Shown here in pieces: positions 1-7,640 of a DNA stretch of 64,000 nucleotides. Location of the stretch: the NCBI GenBank assembly GCA_910584865.1, contig CAJUCE010000022.1, positions 1-64,000 of the forward strand, in the 5' to 3' direction. The stretch is from an uncultured Acetatifactor sp. (GTDB lineage: Bacteria > Bacillota > Clostridia > Lachnospirales > Lachnospiraceae). The position numbers and the translations under genes were made by a program. The stretch's first letter is position 1; each line of letters opens with the position of its first letter. The notes under the pieces are model-generated. The model did no database searches. It worked only from the letters and a program-made list of their open reading frames with translations, and had not been told where the DNA came from.

Positions 1-64
1 TCCACGAAATGGGATTGGGGTCAAATTTTATGTCCACATCTATGGGTACATTATAGTAAGCAGA

Positions 65-188
65 GGGGTAAAAGGGGTAAAGGGGTGGGGTAGAAATTTA
101 CCGCAGGGGGTAAAAGGGGTAAAAAACAGCGGGGGTGGGGTAAAAATCATGGGGTGGGGTAAAACCCCATGTAAAAGTTACCCCACCC
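65..188. repeat. Tandem G-rich repeat tract with terminal hairpin
   Basis: Seen directly: runs of four or five G separated by short A/T spacers. Tracts at 65-68, 74-77, 82-85 and 87-90 satisfy a four-tract G-quadruplex pattern, and a second set lies at 106-110, 116-119, 131-135, 137-140, 151-154 and 156-159. The unit is roughly GGGGTAAA. The tract closes with an 11-bp perfect inverted repeat (152-162 with 178-188) followed by TTTT, which resembles a terminator. It lies where the N-terminal half of comM should be. Origin unknown. Confidence 0.75.
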
Positions 189-234
189 TTTTAGTTTCTA
201 TTGTTCGTATCGAGGTGCGAACGAGGCGGGCGTA

Positions 235-855
235 TTGTTTCTGGATGAATTGCCGGAATTTCAGAGGCAGGTCCTGGATGCCCTCCGCCAGCCTCTGGAG
301 GACCGGAAGGTGAACATCTCGCGGGTAAACGGCAATGTCAGCTATCCCAGCGATTTTATGCTGGTCTGTGCCATGAATCCCTGTCCCTGCGGCTATTATC
401 CCGACAGGAACCGATGCCGCTGTTCGCAGACACAGATCGGAAAGTATATGGGCAGGGTATCCGGCCCGATTTTGGACAGGATGGATTTGTGCGTGGAATT
501 GCAGCCGGTTGAGTACTCTAATCTGAAGACGAAGGGAAAGGGGGAGAGCAGCAGGGAGATCAGACAGCGTGTGGAACAGGCAAGGCAGCGGCAGAAAGTC
601 AGATTTCAGAATACGCCGTATCGATTCAACGGAGACATAGAGGTATGCGATATCGGGGATTATTGTGCGCTGGGGGCGGAGGAGCAGCGCTGCATGGAGC
701 GTCTTTACGCCTCGCTGCAGCTCAGTGCCAGGGCTTATCACCGGATTTTGCGGGTGGCAAGAACGATTGCGGATCTGGACGGAACGGAAGAGATCCGGGT
801 ACAGCATTTGACCGAGGCAGCCTGTTATCGCCCGTCGCTTGAATACTGGCAATAG
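235..855 (+). pseudogene. comM: ComM/YifB family Mg-chelatase-like AAA ATPase, C-terminal half only
   Basis: ComM is an AAA+ helicase that promotes branch migration during natural transformation. About 206 residues are present, where the family normally has about 500. The surviving part begins at the Walker B segment (FLDELPEF), followed by AMNPCPCGYYPD, the CRCS cysteines, the DRMDL arginine-finger region, and the C-terminal helical domain ending RTIADLDG. The N-terminal domain and Walker A are absent. The frame is open back to a stop at 172-174, and similarity to the family ends near GVLFLDE at about 229. The only start is a TTG at 235 without a clear ribosome site. dprA, another transformation gene, follows directly, the usual ComM-DprA order. 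This is a truncated gene unless the junction with the G-rich tract is an assembly artefact. Confidence 0.8.
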
Positions 856-883
856 GCGGATGAGAATCGGAAAGGGGAAGAAT

Positions 884-2047
884 ATGAATCAGGAGGAATG
901 GAAGGAAAGAGAAAAAATATATGCCGGCTGGCTGTGCAATTTCCCGGGGATCGGAAACGGACAGCTGCATAAGCTGGCCGGGCTTTGCGGGGGAGCGGAG
1001 GGGGTATACCATGCCAAGAAGGAGACCTGGGGGCAGGTCCTATCCCCGAAACAGGTGGAGAGTCTGCTGAAATATACGGAAAAATGGCCTCCGGAGACAA
1101 AATATTATCAGATGCGGGAAGAGGGAATCGACGTGGTGACCATTTTGGACGACGATTATCCGGAGAGATTGAAAACGATTCCGGATGCCCCGTTTTTCCT
1201 CTTTATCAGGGGACGGCTGCCGGCCGGGGATGGGCCCTCGGTGGCTGTGATCGGAGCCAGGGAGTGTTCGGAATACGGGAAATATGTGGCCAGGGAACTG
1301 GGAGCGGCGCTGGGGCGGTACGGCGTTACGGTGGTCAGCGGTATGGCGAAGGGAATAGACGGTATCAGCCAGGAAGCCGCGCTGAATGCAGGCGGTGTTT
1401 CGCTGGGGGTTCTGGGTTCGGGCGTGGATGTCTGCTATCCGGCTCAAAACAGAGGGCTATATGGACGTTTGCTGGAAGGCGGAGCCGTTTTGTCCATTTA
1501 TCCCAATCAGACCCCTGCGCTTCCCAGAAACTTTCCGCCCAGGAACCGGATCGTCAGCGGATTGGCCGATGCGGTTGTGGTAGTGGAGGCCAGGGTCAAA
1601 AGCGGCACGCTGATTACGGTGGATATGGCGCTGGAACAGGGGAGAGAAGTATATGTGGTTCCGGGAAGGGTGACGGACCGGCTCAGCGACGGCTGCAACC
1701 GGCTGATCAGACAGGGAGCCGGTATCTTTTTAAGTCCGGAAATATTCTACGAGGAGATATTGTCCCTTCGGGAAAATAAAAAGGAATGTAAGATAAAGCG
1801 TAAAAAGGGCATAGGGGAGCGCGGTATGGTTCCCGAACAACCCCGGGGGCTGTCCGGAGAATTGGCGGAGATCTGGGGCGCACTGGACGTTGAACCCAGG
1901 AATCTGGAAGAGATCAGAAACGCACTGCCGGAAAAATACCAGGAGCGGCAAATCATTTCCTGTTTAATGCAATTGTGTATGGAAGAGGCAGCGGTACAGG
2001 TCAGTCCGGGACATTTCTGCCGCAGAGGGGAGGCCTTGTTTTCATAA
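884..2047 (+). CDS. dprA: DNA-processing protein DprA
   Basis: DprA binds incoming single-stranded DNA and loads RecA during natural transformation. The protein is about 387 residues, close to the family length. The Rossmann-like core shows the family motifs VSGMAKGIDG, SGTLITVDMALEQGREV and GCNRLIRQGA. A short C-terminal winged-helix-like segment follows after residue 310. I chose ATG 884 because a purine-rich AAAGGGGAAG site precedes it; a TTG at 839 overlaps comM and lacks a site. It sits 28 bp downstream of the comM remnant and was probably co-transcribed with it. A promoter-like sequence for mnmA begins shortly after its stop. Confidence 0.95.
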   Translation: MNQEEWKEREKIYAGWLCNFPGIGNGQLHKLAGLCGGAEGVYHAKKETWGQVLSPKQVESLLKYTEKWPPETKYYQMREEGIDVVTILDDDYPERLKTIPDAPFFLFIRGRLPAGDGPSVAVIGARECSEYGKYVARELGAALGRYGVTVVSGMAKGIDGISQEAALNAGGVSLGVLGSGVDVCYPAQNRGLYGRLLEGGAVLSIYPNQTPALPRNFPPRNRIVSGLADAVVVVEARVKSGTLITVDMALEQGREVYVVPGRVTDRLSDGCNRLIRQGAGIFLSPEIFYEEILSLRENKKECKIKRKKGIGERGMVPEQPRGLSGELAEIWGALDVEPRNLEEIRNALPEKYQERQIISCLMQLCMEEAAVQVSPGHFCRRGEALFS

Positions 2048-2061
2048 GAGGACTTTTCCGG

Positions 2062-2154
2062 TTGTTTTTTCGGGACAGATGCTATATAATAAATTTGCAG
2101 GCTGACAGGGCCGGCTTGGATGCTGCCTCTGACTTTTATGCGGGATGAGGCAGC
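2062..2154 (+). promoter_or_regulatory. Promoter and 5' UTR hairpin of mnmA
   Basis: A sigma-A-type promoter is visible: TTGTTT (2062-2067), 17-bp spacer, TATAAT (2085-2090). The leader holds an 8-bp perfect inverted repeat, GCTGCCTC (2122-2129) with GAGGCAGC (2147-2154). No T-run follows, so it is a leader hairpin rather than a terminator. Its role is unknown. Confidence 0.65.
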
Positions 2155-2188
2155 CGGGAAGCATCAGTAGAGAAAGGCAGTCAAGAGA

Positions 2189-3313
2189 ATGAAGGGAAAA
2201 GTAGTGGTTGGGATGTCAGGAGGAGTAGACTCTTCCGTGGCGGCCTGGCTTTTGAAGAGGGAGGGATATGATGTAATCGGCGTCACCATGCGGACCTGGC
2301 AGGCGGATGAGGGTAAACAGGAACGGGGATGTGGCGGGGCACAGGGGGAGGTTTCCGGGGAAGAGAATCATCTCGAGGACATCACAGCGGATGCCGGAAG
2401 GGTTGCAGAGATTCTGGGGATACCTTATTATGTGGCGGATTTCCGGAAGGAGTTCAAATGTCATGTGATGGATTATTTCGTACAAGAATATCTGAAAGGA
2501 CGTACTCCCAATCCCTGTATCGAATGTAACCGTCATGTGAAATGGGAGGCATTGCTGAAAAAAGGCCGGGAGCTGGGAGCGGATTATATCGCCACCGGCC
2601 ATTATGCGGGGATTGACAGGCTGCCCAACGGGCGCTATGCGCTTCGCAGCTGCGGGGCGGCGAAGGATCAGACTTATGCCCTTTACGGATTGACGCAGGC
2701 ACAGCTGGCCCATACTTTGATGCCAGTGGGAGCCTATACCAAGGAGGAGATTCGCTCCTTTGCCGCGGAGGCAGGATTGCCTGTGGCAGGGAAACCGGAC
2801 AGTCAGGAGATCTGCTTTTTACCGGACGGCGATTATGTAGGCTTTATCGAAAGAGAGGCAGGCGGAGCACTGCCGGGGCCCGGCTTTTTTGTAAATGCCG
2901 CCGGGAAGAGACTGGGATGTCATAAAGGTGTGATCCATTATACCATCGGTCAGCGCAGGGGGCTGGAACTGCCCATGGGAGAGCGTGTATATGTGACGGA
3001 GATCCGGCCGGATACCAATGAGGTGGTCATCGGGAGAAATGAGGATCTGTATGTGGACGAAGTATTCTGCGGGCATGTTCATTATATGGCCATCCGTGAT
3101 TTGGAGGAACCGATGCAGGTGCTCGGGAAGATTCGCTACAACCATAAGGGAGAATATTGCAGGATTGAGAAGCTCTCCGACGGCAGCGTACGTGCTGTGT
3201 TTGAACAGCCGGTCAGGGCGGCGACACCGGGACAGTCGATATGCTTCTATGACGGGGCGTATGTGCTTGGAGGCGGTGTTATCACGGGAGGCGGAAAAAG
3301 CTGCCGGACATAA
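2189..3313 (+). CDS. mnmA: tRNA-specific 2-thiouridylase MnmA
   Basis: MnmA thiolates U34 of Lys, Glu and Gln tRNAs, using sulfur relayed from a cysteine desulfurase and ATP to activate the base. The 374-residue protein carries the PP-loop SGGVDSS at about residues 10-16, the catalytic cysteine region NPCIECN, ATGHYA, KDQTYALYGL and the second cysteine motif DSQEICFLPDG. All catalytic elements are intact. An insertion of about 25 residues rich in Gly, Glu and Gln (about residues 38-64) follows the MRTW segment and is longer than in standard MnmA. ATG 2189 is preceded by an AGAGAAAGG-type purine run. It has its own promoter. Confidence 0.95.
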   Translation: MKGKVVVGMSGGVDSSVAAWLLKREGYDVIGVTMRTWQADEGKQERGCGGAQGEVSGEENHLEDITADAGRVAEILGIPYYVADFRKEFKCHVMDYFVQEYLKGRTPNPCIECNRHVKWEALLKKGRELGADYIATGHYAGIDRLPNGRYALRSCGAAKDQTYALYGLTQAQLAHTLMPVGAYTKEEIRSFAAEAGLPVAGKPDSQEICFLPDGDYVGFIEREAGGALPGPGFFVNAAGKRLGCHKGVIHYTIGQRRGLELPMGERVYVTEIRPDTNEVVIGRNEDLYVDEVFCGHVHYMAIRDLEEPMQVLGKIRYNHKGEYCRIEKLSDGSVRAVFEQPVRAATPGQSICFYDGAYVLGGGVITGGGKSCRT

Positions 3314-3387
3314 GCCACGGGATAGCACATTTCGGGAGGCAAAGCATATGATAGCAAGACAGATATTTATGCCTTAGAGGAGCTGCT

Positions 3388-3915
3388 ATGGATTATATGA
3401 TTGATAAAAACATACCTGCCAGGGGAAAACGTTTCGGATCCGTGACAGGTACGATTGTGGAGATGACGCCGGGAAGAGCAGGGGGCAGGAGGATGGATGG
3501 CTGTATCCTGTTTGTCACCATAGAGGATATGGACGGAAGGACCATCGTGTTTATGCTGACGCCGTCCACGTATGTGGTGGATTTCGAGACACTTTCGGTG
3601 GGGATGCTTACTACCTTCTGGTATGATGCCGAGGCGCCCATGCCCTTGATATATCCGCCCCAGTACAATGCGGTGGTCGCAGCGCAGGAGAAAAACGGGC
3701 GGATGGTATGTGTGGGATATTTTGACAGCTGCCTGGTGAACACGGAGCAGACCCTGCAGCTGAATCTGGATGGAAGTGTGGATCTTCGGACCACAAATAA
3801 CCAATATTTTCAGGGGAATCCTGCCAATCATAATCTGGTGGTTACCTATGAAAATTCTACCAGGAGTATTCCGGCTCAGACCACGCCGTCCAGGGTGACA
3901 GTACTTTGTGAGTAA
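3388..3915 (+). CDS. Hypothetical protein
   Basis: I do not recognise a characterised family. The 175-residue protein has no signal peptide, membrane segment or cysteine motif. It is rich in beta-prone segments (GTIVEM, LFVTIEDMDGRTIVFML, YVVDFETLSVG), with the phrase PLIYPPQYNAVV in the middle. A beta-barrel or OB-like fold is a guess. Start ATG 3388 follows a GAGGAG site. It lies 74 bp after mnmA and 94 bp before the zinc-ribbon gene, from which it is separated by two hairpins. Composition resembles that of its neighbours, so it looks like a genuine vertically inherited gene. Confidence 0.8.
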   Translation: MDYMIDKNIPARGKRFGSVTGTIVEMTPGRAGGRRMDGCILFVTIEDMDGRTIVFMLTPSTYVVDFETLSVGMLTTFWYDAEAPMPLIYPPQYNAVVAAQEKNGRMVCVGYFDSCLVNTEQTLQLNLDGSVDLRTTNNQYFQGNPANHNLVVTYENSTRSIPAQTTPSRVTVLCE

Positions 3916-3945
3916 GGATGATACATCAGGAAGAAAGGGTAAAAG

Positions 3946-3995
3946 TTTGGAAGTAAACTTCCAAATTTTGAAATTAGTGCCCGCCAGGGGCGGGC
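3946..3995. repeat. Two adjacent intergenic hairpins (element copy A)
   Basis: Seen directly: an 8-bp perfect inverted repeat TTTGGAAG/CTTCCAAA with a 4-base loop (3946-3965), extendable on both sides by A/T pairs, then a 7-bp GCCCGCC/GGCGGGC repeat (3979-3995). The strings GTAAACTTCCA and GCATGGGGGT inside it recur downstream of the next gene (5112-5178), so this looks like one copy of a dispersed element. The first hairpin could also act as a terminator. Confidence 0.6.
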
Positions 3996-4009
3996 ATGGG
4001 GGTATAAAA

Positions 4010-4999
4010 ATGTATTTCAGATGCAGGAATTGCGGAGGCAATGTCATATACAGTCCAAAGAGACGAGGGATGTATTGCCCCTATTGCGAAAGCGAAGAGA
4101 GCGGTGAAAGGGCGGAAGGGCAGACGGGAGCGCTGACAGTCTGCCCCAACTGCGGCGGGGAAGTGCCGGTGGAGGAGCATACTTCTGCCACCAGGTGCCC
4201 TTACTGTGACAGTTATCTGATTTTCAATGAAAGGGTGGAGGGACAGTATGAGCCGCAGATGATGATTCCCTTTCAGATCGGGAAGGAGACCTGTAAAGAA
4301 TCCCTTCGGGAGAAATTTAAAAGATGCCTTTTTGCCCCGGTTGATTTCCTTTCCGAGGCGAGGCTGAACAGCATACAGGGGTATTATGTGCCTTACTGGT
4401 TTTATGATTATGATACGGACTGCCGTTTTCAGGGAGAAGGGACCAAGATCAGGGTTTGGCGAAGCGGTGATAAGGAATATACGGAGACCAGTGTATATGA
4501 AGTGAACCGCAGCATGGATATCCATTTTGAAAAGATCCCGGCGGATGCATCCGAACAGATGCCGGATGACGTGATGGATTTGATTGCGCCTTTTCAATAT
4601 GCTCAGATGACCGCATTCGAACCGAAGTTCATGTCCGGCTTTTACGGAGAGAAATACAATATGAGTGCGGATGCGGCGGAAATGCGGGCAAAGGCATTGA
4701 TGCAGACAGATGCGGAAAAGCTTTTGCGGGAGAGCTATGCGGGATATCATTCTATCAAAATGGTGCGTCAGGATGTGACGGTGAAGAGCCGAAAGGTTGC
4801 TTATGGCCTGCTTCCGGTGTGGAAATACATATATCATTATAAGGAGAAGGAATATCCTTTCTATGTAAATGGGCAGACAGGGAAGATTGTGGGGACAGCT
4901 CCTTTTTCCGGCCGCAAATTTATGCTGTATACGGGAACGCTTTGGGCCTGTCTGACAGCCGGACTGGCGCTGCTGCAGGTTTTGCTGGGATTTCTGTGA
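4010..4999 (+). CDS. Zinc-ribbon protein with C-terminal membrane segment
   Basis: The protein (about 329 residues from ATG 4010) starts with two treble-cysteine knuckles: CRNCGG with CPYCES in the first 30 residues, then CPNCGG with CPYCDS about 30 residues later, typical of TFIIB/DnaJ-like zinc ribbons. A long middle region is rich in aromatic residues (YYVPYWFYDYDTDC). One hydrophobic helix (about 20 residues) ends the protein, so it is probably tail-anchored with the ribbons in the cytoplasm. The start is chosen for the GGGGGT site 7 bp upstream; the frame is open further back, but through hairpin sequence. The TPM-domain gene follows, and such pairs may act together at the membrane. Function unknown. 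Confidence 0.85.
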   Translation: MYFRCRNCGGNVIYSPKRRGMYCPYCESEESGERAEGQTGALTVCPNCGGEVPVEEHTSATRCPYCDSYLIFNERVEGQYEPQMMIPFQIGKETCKESLREKFKRCLFAPVDFLSEARLNSIQGYYVPYWFYDYDTDCRFQGEGTKIRVWRSGDKEYTETSVYEVNRSMDIHFEKIPADASEQMPDDVMDLIAPFQYAQMTAFEPKFMSGFYGEKYNMSADAAEMRAKALMQTDAEKLLRESYAGYHSIKMVRQDVTVKSRKVAYGLLPVWKYIYHYKEKEYPFYVNGQTGKIVGTAPFSGRKFMLYTGTLWACLTAGLALLQVLLGFL

Positions 5000-5033
5000 A
5001 AGGCTTGTAACCTGCTTGCGGAGAACGCGCAGT

Positions 5034-5184
5034 CCGAATAAGCTCCCTTGCTTATTCGGCAAGACAGCTGTGCGCCAAACCCGCTCTTTTGCGGGTTTGT
5101 GTGCATCCACAGTAAACTTCCAGACTTTTATGCACGGTGGAGCGGCCAAGCCTGCTCTATAGGCTTTATGCATGGGGGTTACTG
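5034..5184. repeat. Cluster of four consecutive hairpins (element copy B)
   Basis: Four inverted repeats follow one another in the 223-bp gap: CCGAATAAG/CTTATTCGG (5034-5059), AAACCCGC/GCGGGTTT (5077-5098), GTGCAT/ATGCAC (5101-5135) and AAGCCT/AGGCTT (5148-5166). The last part shares GTAAACTTCCA and GCATGGGGGT with the hairpins at 3946-4003, and is bounded by CAGTAA (5110) and TTACTG (5179), a short terminal inverted repeat. Dense structure of this kind suggests a non-coding mobile repeat or a structured 3' UTR. Confidence 0.6.
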
Positions 5185-5222
5185 TGAAAGGACAGAAGAG
5201 GTAATATCAGGATAGGAGAGAC

Positions 5223-6125
5223 ATGGAAAACGATTTCAGGAAAGAAGCCGGAAAACAATATTTACACTATTTTCGTTTCTGGTTTATGGGAATAGGAATT
5301 TTGGCATTGATTTGTATTGTGCTGGGGATTCGAAACAGCAGGCGGGAGGAAGTACCGAGAACAAATAACCAGGCGCCTGCGGAGAGGGTCTATGATTATG
5401 CCGATGTATTGACTGAGGAAGAGGAAGAGGCTCTGCGGCGCTACATAGACAAGACGGAAAAGAAGCTGAAGATCGATATCGTCCTGGTGACCTTCAGCCA
5501 GTCCGTAGAGGGGGAGGCGGCCATGAAGGAATATGGGCTGCGTTCTCAGGACTGGGAGCAGAATATGCAGGATATTGCGGATGATTTCTGGGATGAGAAT
5601 CATTACGGCTATAATCAGGGTTTTGAAGGGGACGGTGTTTTGCTTCTGCACAACTGGTATGAAGGACAGAACGGAGAGCATCTTTCTACCAGCGGCAGTG
5701 TGGAGAGAGCGTTCAGCGTCCGCGAAATAGACCGAGTGCTTGATGCGGTGGATCAATATTATGATACCGATCCGGGCAGGGCTTATATGGCTTATGTGAA
5801 GAAGGTGGAGAGTCTGCTGGATCGGACGCCTGCGCTTCCTTTTTCCTGGTGGACGGTGGCGATCTTACCCATTATCATCGCGCTGATTTATGCTGCCGGC
5901 GGTTCCGCACAGAAGAAGGCGGAAAACACGGTTGCGGTGAACGCTTATGTGGCAGGAGGAAAGCCCGAAGTAAATGAGAAAACGGATGCGCTTCTGCGTA
6001 AGAACGTGACTGCCAGGCGGATTGAGACCACATCCTCCGACGGCGGAGGCGGGCACAGCGGCGGAGGCGGACATCACCACAGCAGCAGCGGGGCCAGCCA
6101 TGGAGGCGGCAGCCACAGACATTAG
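5223..6125 (+). CDS. TPM-domain membrane protein
   Basis: The 300-residue protein has an N-terminal transmembrane helix (about residues 18-36, ILALICIVLGI). A TPM domain follows (about 50-200, from VYDYADVLTEEEEEALRRYI through the GDGVLLL segment), then a second helix (about 206-224), and a C-terminal tail of Gly, His and Ser repeats (GGGGHSGGGGHHHSSS). TPM domains occur in plant thylakoid TLP18.3 and bacterial envelope proteins; their activity in bacteria is poorly defined. The His-rich tail may bind metal, which is inference. ATG 5223 follows GGAGAG. A bidirectional terminator lies directly after the stop. Confidence 0.85.
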   Translation: MENDFRKEAGKQYLHYFRFWFMGIGILALICIVLGIRNSRREEVPRTNNQAPAERVYDYADVLTEEEEEALRRYIDKTEKKLKIDIVLVTFSQSVEGEAAMKEYGLRSQDWEQNMQDIADDFWDENHYGYNQGFEGDGVLLLHNWYEGQNGEHLSTSGSVERAFSVREIDRVLDAVDQYYDTDPGRAYMAYVKKVESLLDRTPALPFSWWTVAILPIIIALIYAAGGSAQKKAENTVAVNAYVAGGKPEVNEKTDALLRKNVTARRIETTSSDGGGGHSGGGGHHHSSSGASHGGGSHRH

Positions 6126-6144
6126 AGAAAGAAAAATTGTGCAT

Positions 6145-6179
6145 AAAAAACACCCGCGGGGCGGTTGCGGGTGTTTTTT
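6145..6179. terminator. Bidirectional intrinsic terminator
   Basis: AAAAAACACCCGC (6145-6157) pairs with GCGGGTGTTTTTT (6167-6179) around a 9-base loop. It has A-runs on one side and T-runs on the other, so it can stop transcription from both the TPM gene and the convergent rpsT. Confidence 0.9.
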
Positions 6180-6193
6180 GATGTATATATCAA

Positions 6194-6457
6194 TTACGCC
6201 ATTTTATTTACAGCTTTGCTGATACGGGAAACTTTGTGGGCAACGTTATTCTTATGATAAACGCCCTTGCTCCCGGCCATCTCGATGACCTTGGTAGCGG
6301 CAGCCAGTTCTGTCTTCGCAGCAGCCTTGTCTCCCGCTGCAATAGCGGCATATACCTTCTTAATAGCGGTCTTCACACGGGATCTGATCGCCTTGTTTCT
6401 GTCGGCTTTTGTGCGGTTTACCAAGATTCTCTTTTTCGCGGATTTAATATTAGCCAA
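6194..6457 (-). CDS. rpsT: 30S ribosomal protein S20
   Basis: S20 binds 16S rRNA early in 30S assembly. The 87-residue basic helical protein reads (M)ANIKSAKKRILVNRTKADRN... and ends SRISKAVNKMA, matching S20 length and motifs. The start is the TTG whose complement lies at 6455-6457: S20 proteins begin M-A-N-I-K-S, and a perfect GGAGGT site (complement of 6465-6470) lies 7 bp upstream. TTG is a weak start, in line with known translational autoregulation of S20 in other bacteria. It is monocistronic, with its own promoter and a shared terminator. Confidence 0.97.
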   Translation of the reverse strand: MANIKSAKKRILVNRTKADRNKAIRSRVKTAIKKVYAAIAAGDKAAAKTELAAATKVIEMAGSKGVYHKNNVAHKVSRISKAVNKMA

Positions 6458-6545
6458 GTCGTGCACCTCCAATTGTATTCAAAATATGGTTTCTTCAGAA
6501 TTTATCCCAGCCAGACACGGAGGACTGAAATAAACGCATAAAGAC

Positions 6546-6574
6546 AGTTTAGTAAATAATAGAAATTTTGTCAA
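6546..6574 (-). promoter_or_regulatory. rpsT promoter
   Basis: Read on the reverse strand: TTGACA (complement of 6569-6574), 17-bp spacer, TAAACT (complement of 6546-6551). This is near consensus and suits a ribosomal protein gene. Confidence 0.75.
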
Positions 6575-6651
6575 GACATATTTAGGGAAAAATTGAACAA
6601 AATAAGAAAATAAAACGAAATTTCGGAGTTTGCTAAGGAGAGTGAGAGATC

Positions 6652-7593
6652 ATGCAGAGCAAGGGGAACTTTCAGATGAGAACGGACCTGGCGCTGGAAG
6701 CGAGGGAGAGTATCAGCGAAGCGGACAGTGAGCTGCGGGGTGTCCGGGTGGAAGAATACTATCACGAGGAAGAGGATATCCGTGTCACGAAAGTGATGAT
6801 CGATACGAAAAATGCAGCCAAAGTGATGGGAAAGCCCATGGGGATTTATGTGACGATGGAGGCGCCGGCCATGGTGGAGCCGGACGAAGACTATCACCGG
6901 GAAATCTCAGGCCATCTGGCAAAGGAGATCCGGGAATTGCTTCCCGGTGCGGACAGGGAGCAGTCGGTTCTGGTAGTCGGTTTGGGCAACCGGGAAGTGA
7001 CTGCGGATGCACTGGGACCGCAAGTGGTGGACAATTTATTCATCACCAGGCACATTGTCAGAGAATATGGAAAAGCGGCTTATAATTGTGACAGGATGAA
7101 CCAGGTCAGCGCGCTGGAACCGGGGGTGATGGCGAAGACCGGTATGGAGACGGCGGAGATTGTCAAGGGGGTGGTGGCGGAGACAGCCCCGGATGTGCTG
7201 ATTGTCATAGATGCGCTGGCGGCCCGCAGCACAAAGAGGCTGAACCGTACTATCCAGATCACCAATACAGGCATTCAGCCCGGTTCCGGTGTGGGAAACC
7301 ACCGCAATGCGCTGACTGTGGAGAGCCTGGGGGTTCCGGTAATCGCCATTGGTATTCCCACTGTTGTGGATGCGGCGACTATTGTGGGAGATGCGCTGGA
7401 TAAACTGCTGGAGGAAGAGAATGACCCTTCCTGTATCCGGTATAAGGAGAAACAGAAGCTGAATTTTGCTGAGCTGAACAATATGTATATGACGGGAAAG
7501 GACATCGATGCCGTCATAAAGCGGGTCAGCTTCACCGTGTCGGAGGGCATCAACATGGCCATCGGAGAAGCTTTTATGGACACAAATACTTGA
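6652..7593 (+). CDS. gpr: Germination protease GPR
   Basis: GPR is the aspartic-type endopeptidase made in the forespore that degrades small acid-soluble spore proteins during germination. The 313-residue protein shows the N-terminal propeptide with the RTDLA processing motif (about residues 10-14), the core VLVVGLGNREVTADALGP, IDALAARS and the GSGVGNHR region typical of the family. ATG 6652 follows TAAGGAGAGTGAG. It is directly followed by spoIIP, a conserved order in clostridia. The presence of both genes indicates a spore former. The upstream region should hold a sporulation (sigma F/G) promoter, but I could not define one by eye. Confidence 0.96.
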   Translation: MQSKGNFQMRTDLALEARESISEADSELRGVRVEEYYHEEEDIRVTKVMIDTKNAAKVMGKPMGIYVTMEAPAMVEPDEDYHREISGHLAKEIRELLPGADREQSVLVVGLGNREVTADALGPQVVDNLFITRHIVREYGKAAYNCDRMNQVSALEPGVMAKTGMETAEIVKGVVAETAPDVLIVIDALAARSTKRLNRTIQITNTGIQPGSGVGNHRNALTVESLGVPVIAIGIPTVVDAATIVGDALDKLLEEENDPSCIRYKEKQKLNFAELNNMYMTGKDIDAVIKRVSFTVSEGINMAIGEAFMDTNT

Positions 7594-7640
7594 GGGGCGA
7601 TGCGTATACTCATTCATGGAATGCAACCGAGGGGCATATA

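Noticed and set aside
65..159. CRISPR-like array from the GGGGTAAA repeats
   Set aside because: Units are only 8-9 bp with no spacers of uniform length and no cas genes.
3974..5173. 399-codon reverse-strand open frame opposite the zinc-ribbon gene
   Set aside because: It mirrors the codon pattern of the forward gene, runs through the hairpin cluster, and shows no domain or ribosome site.
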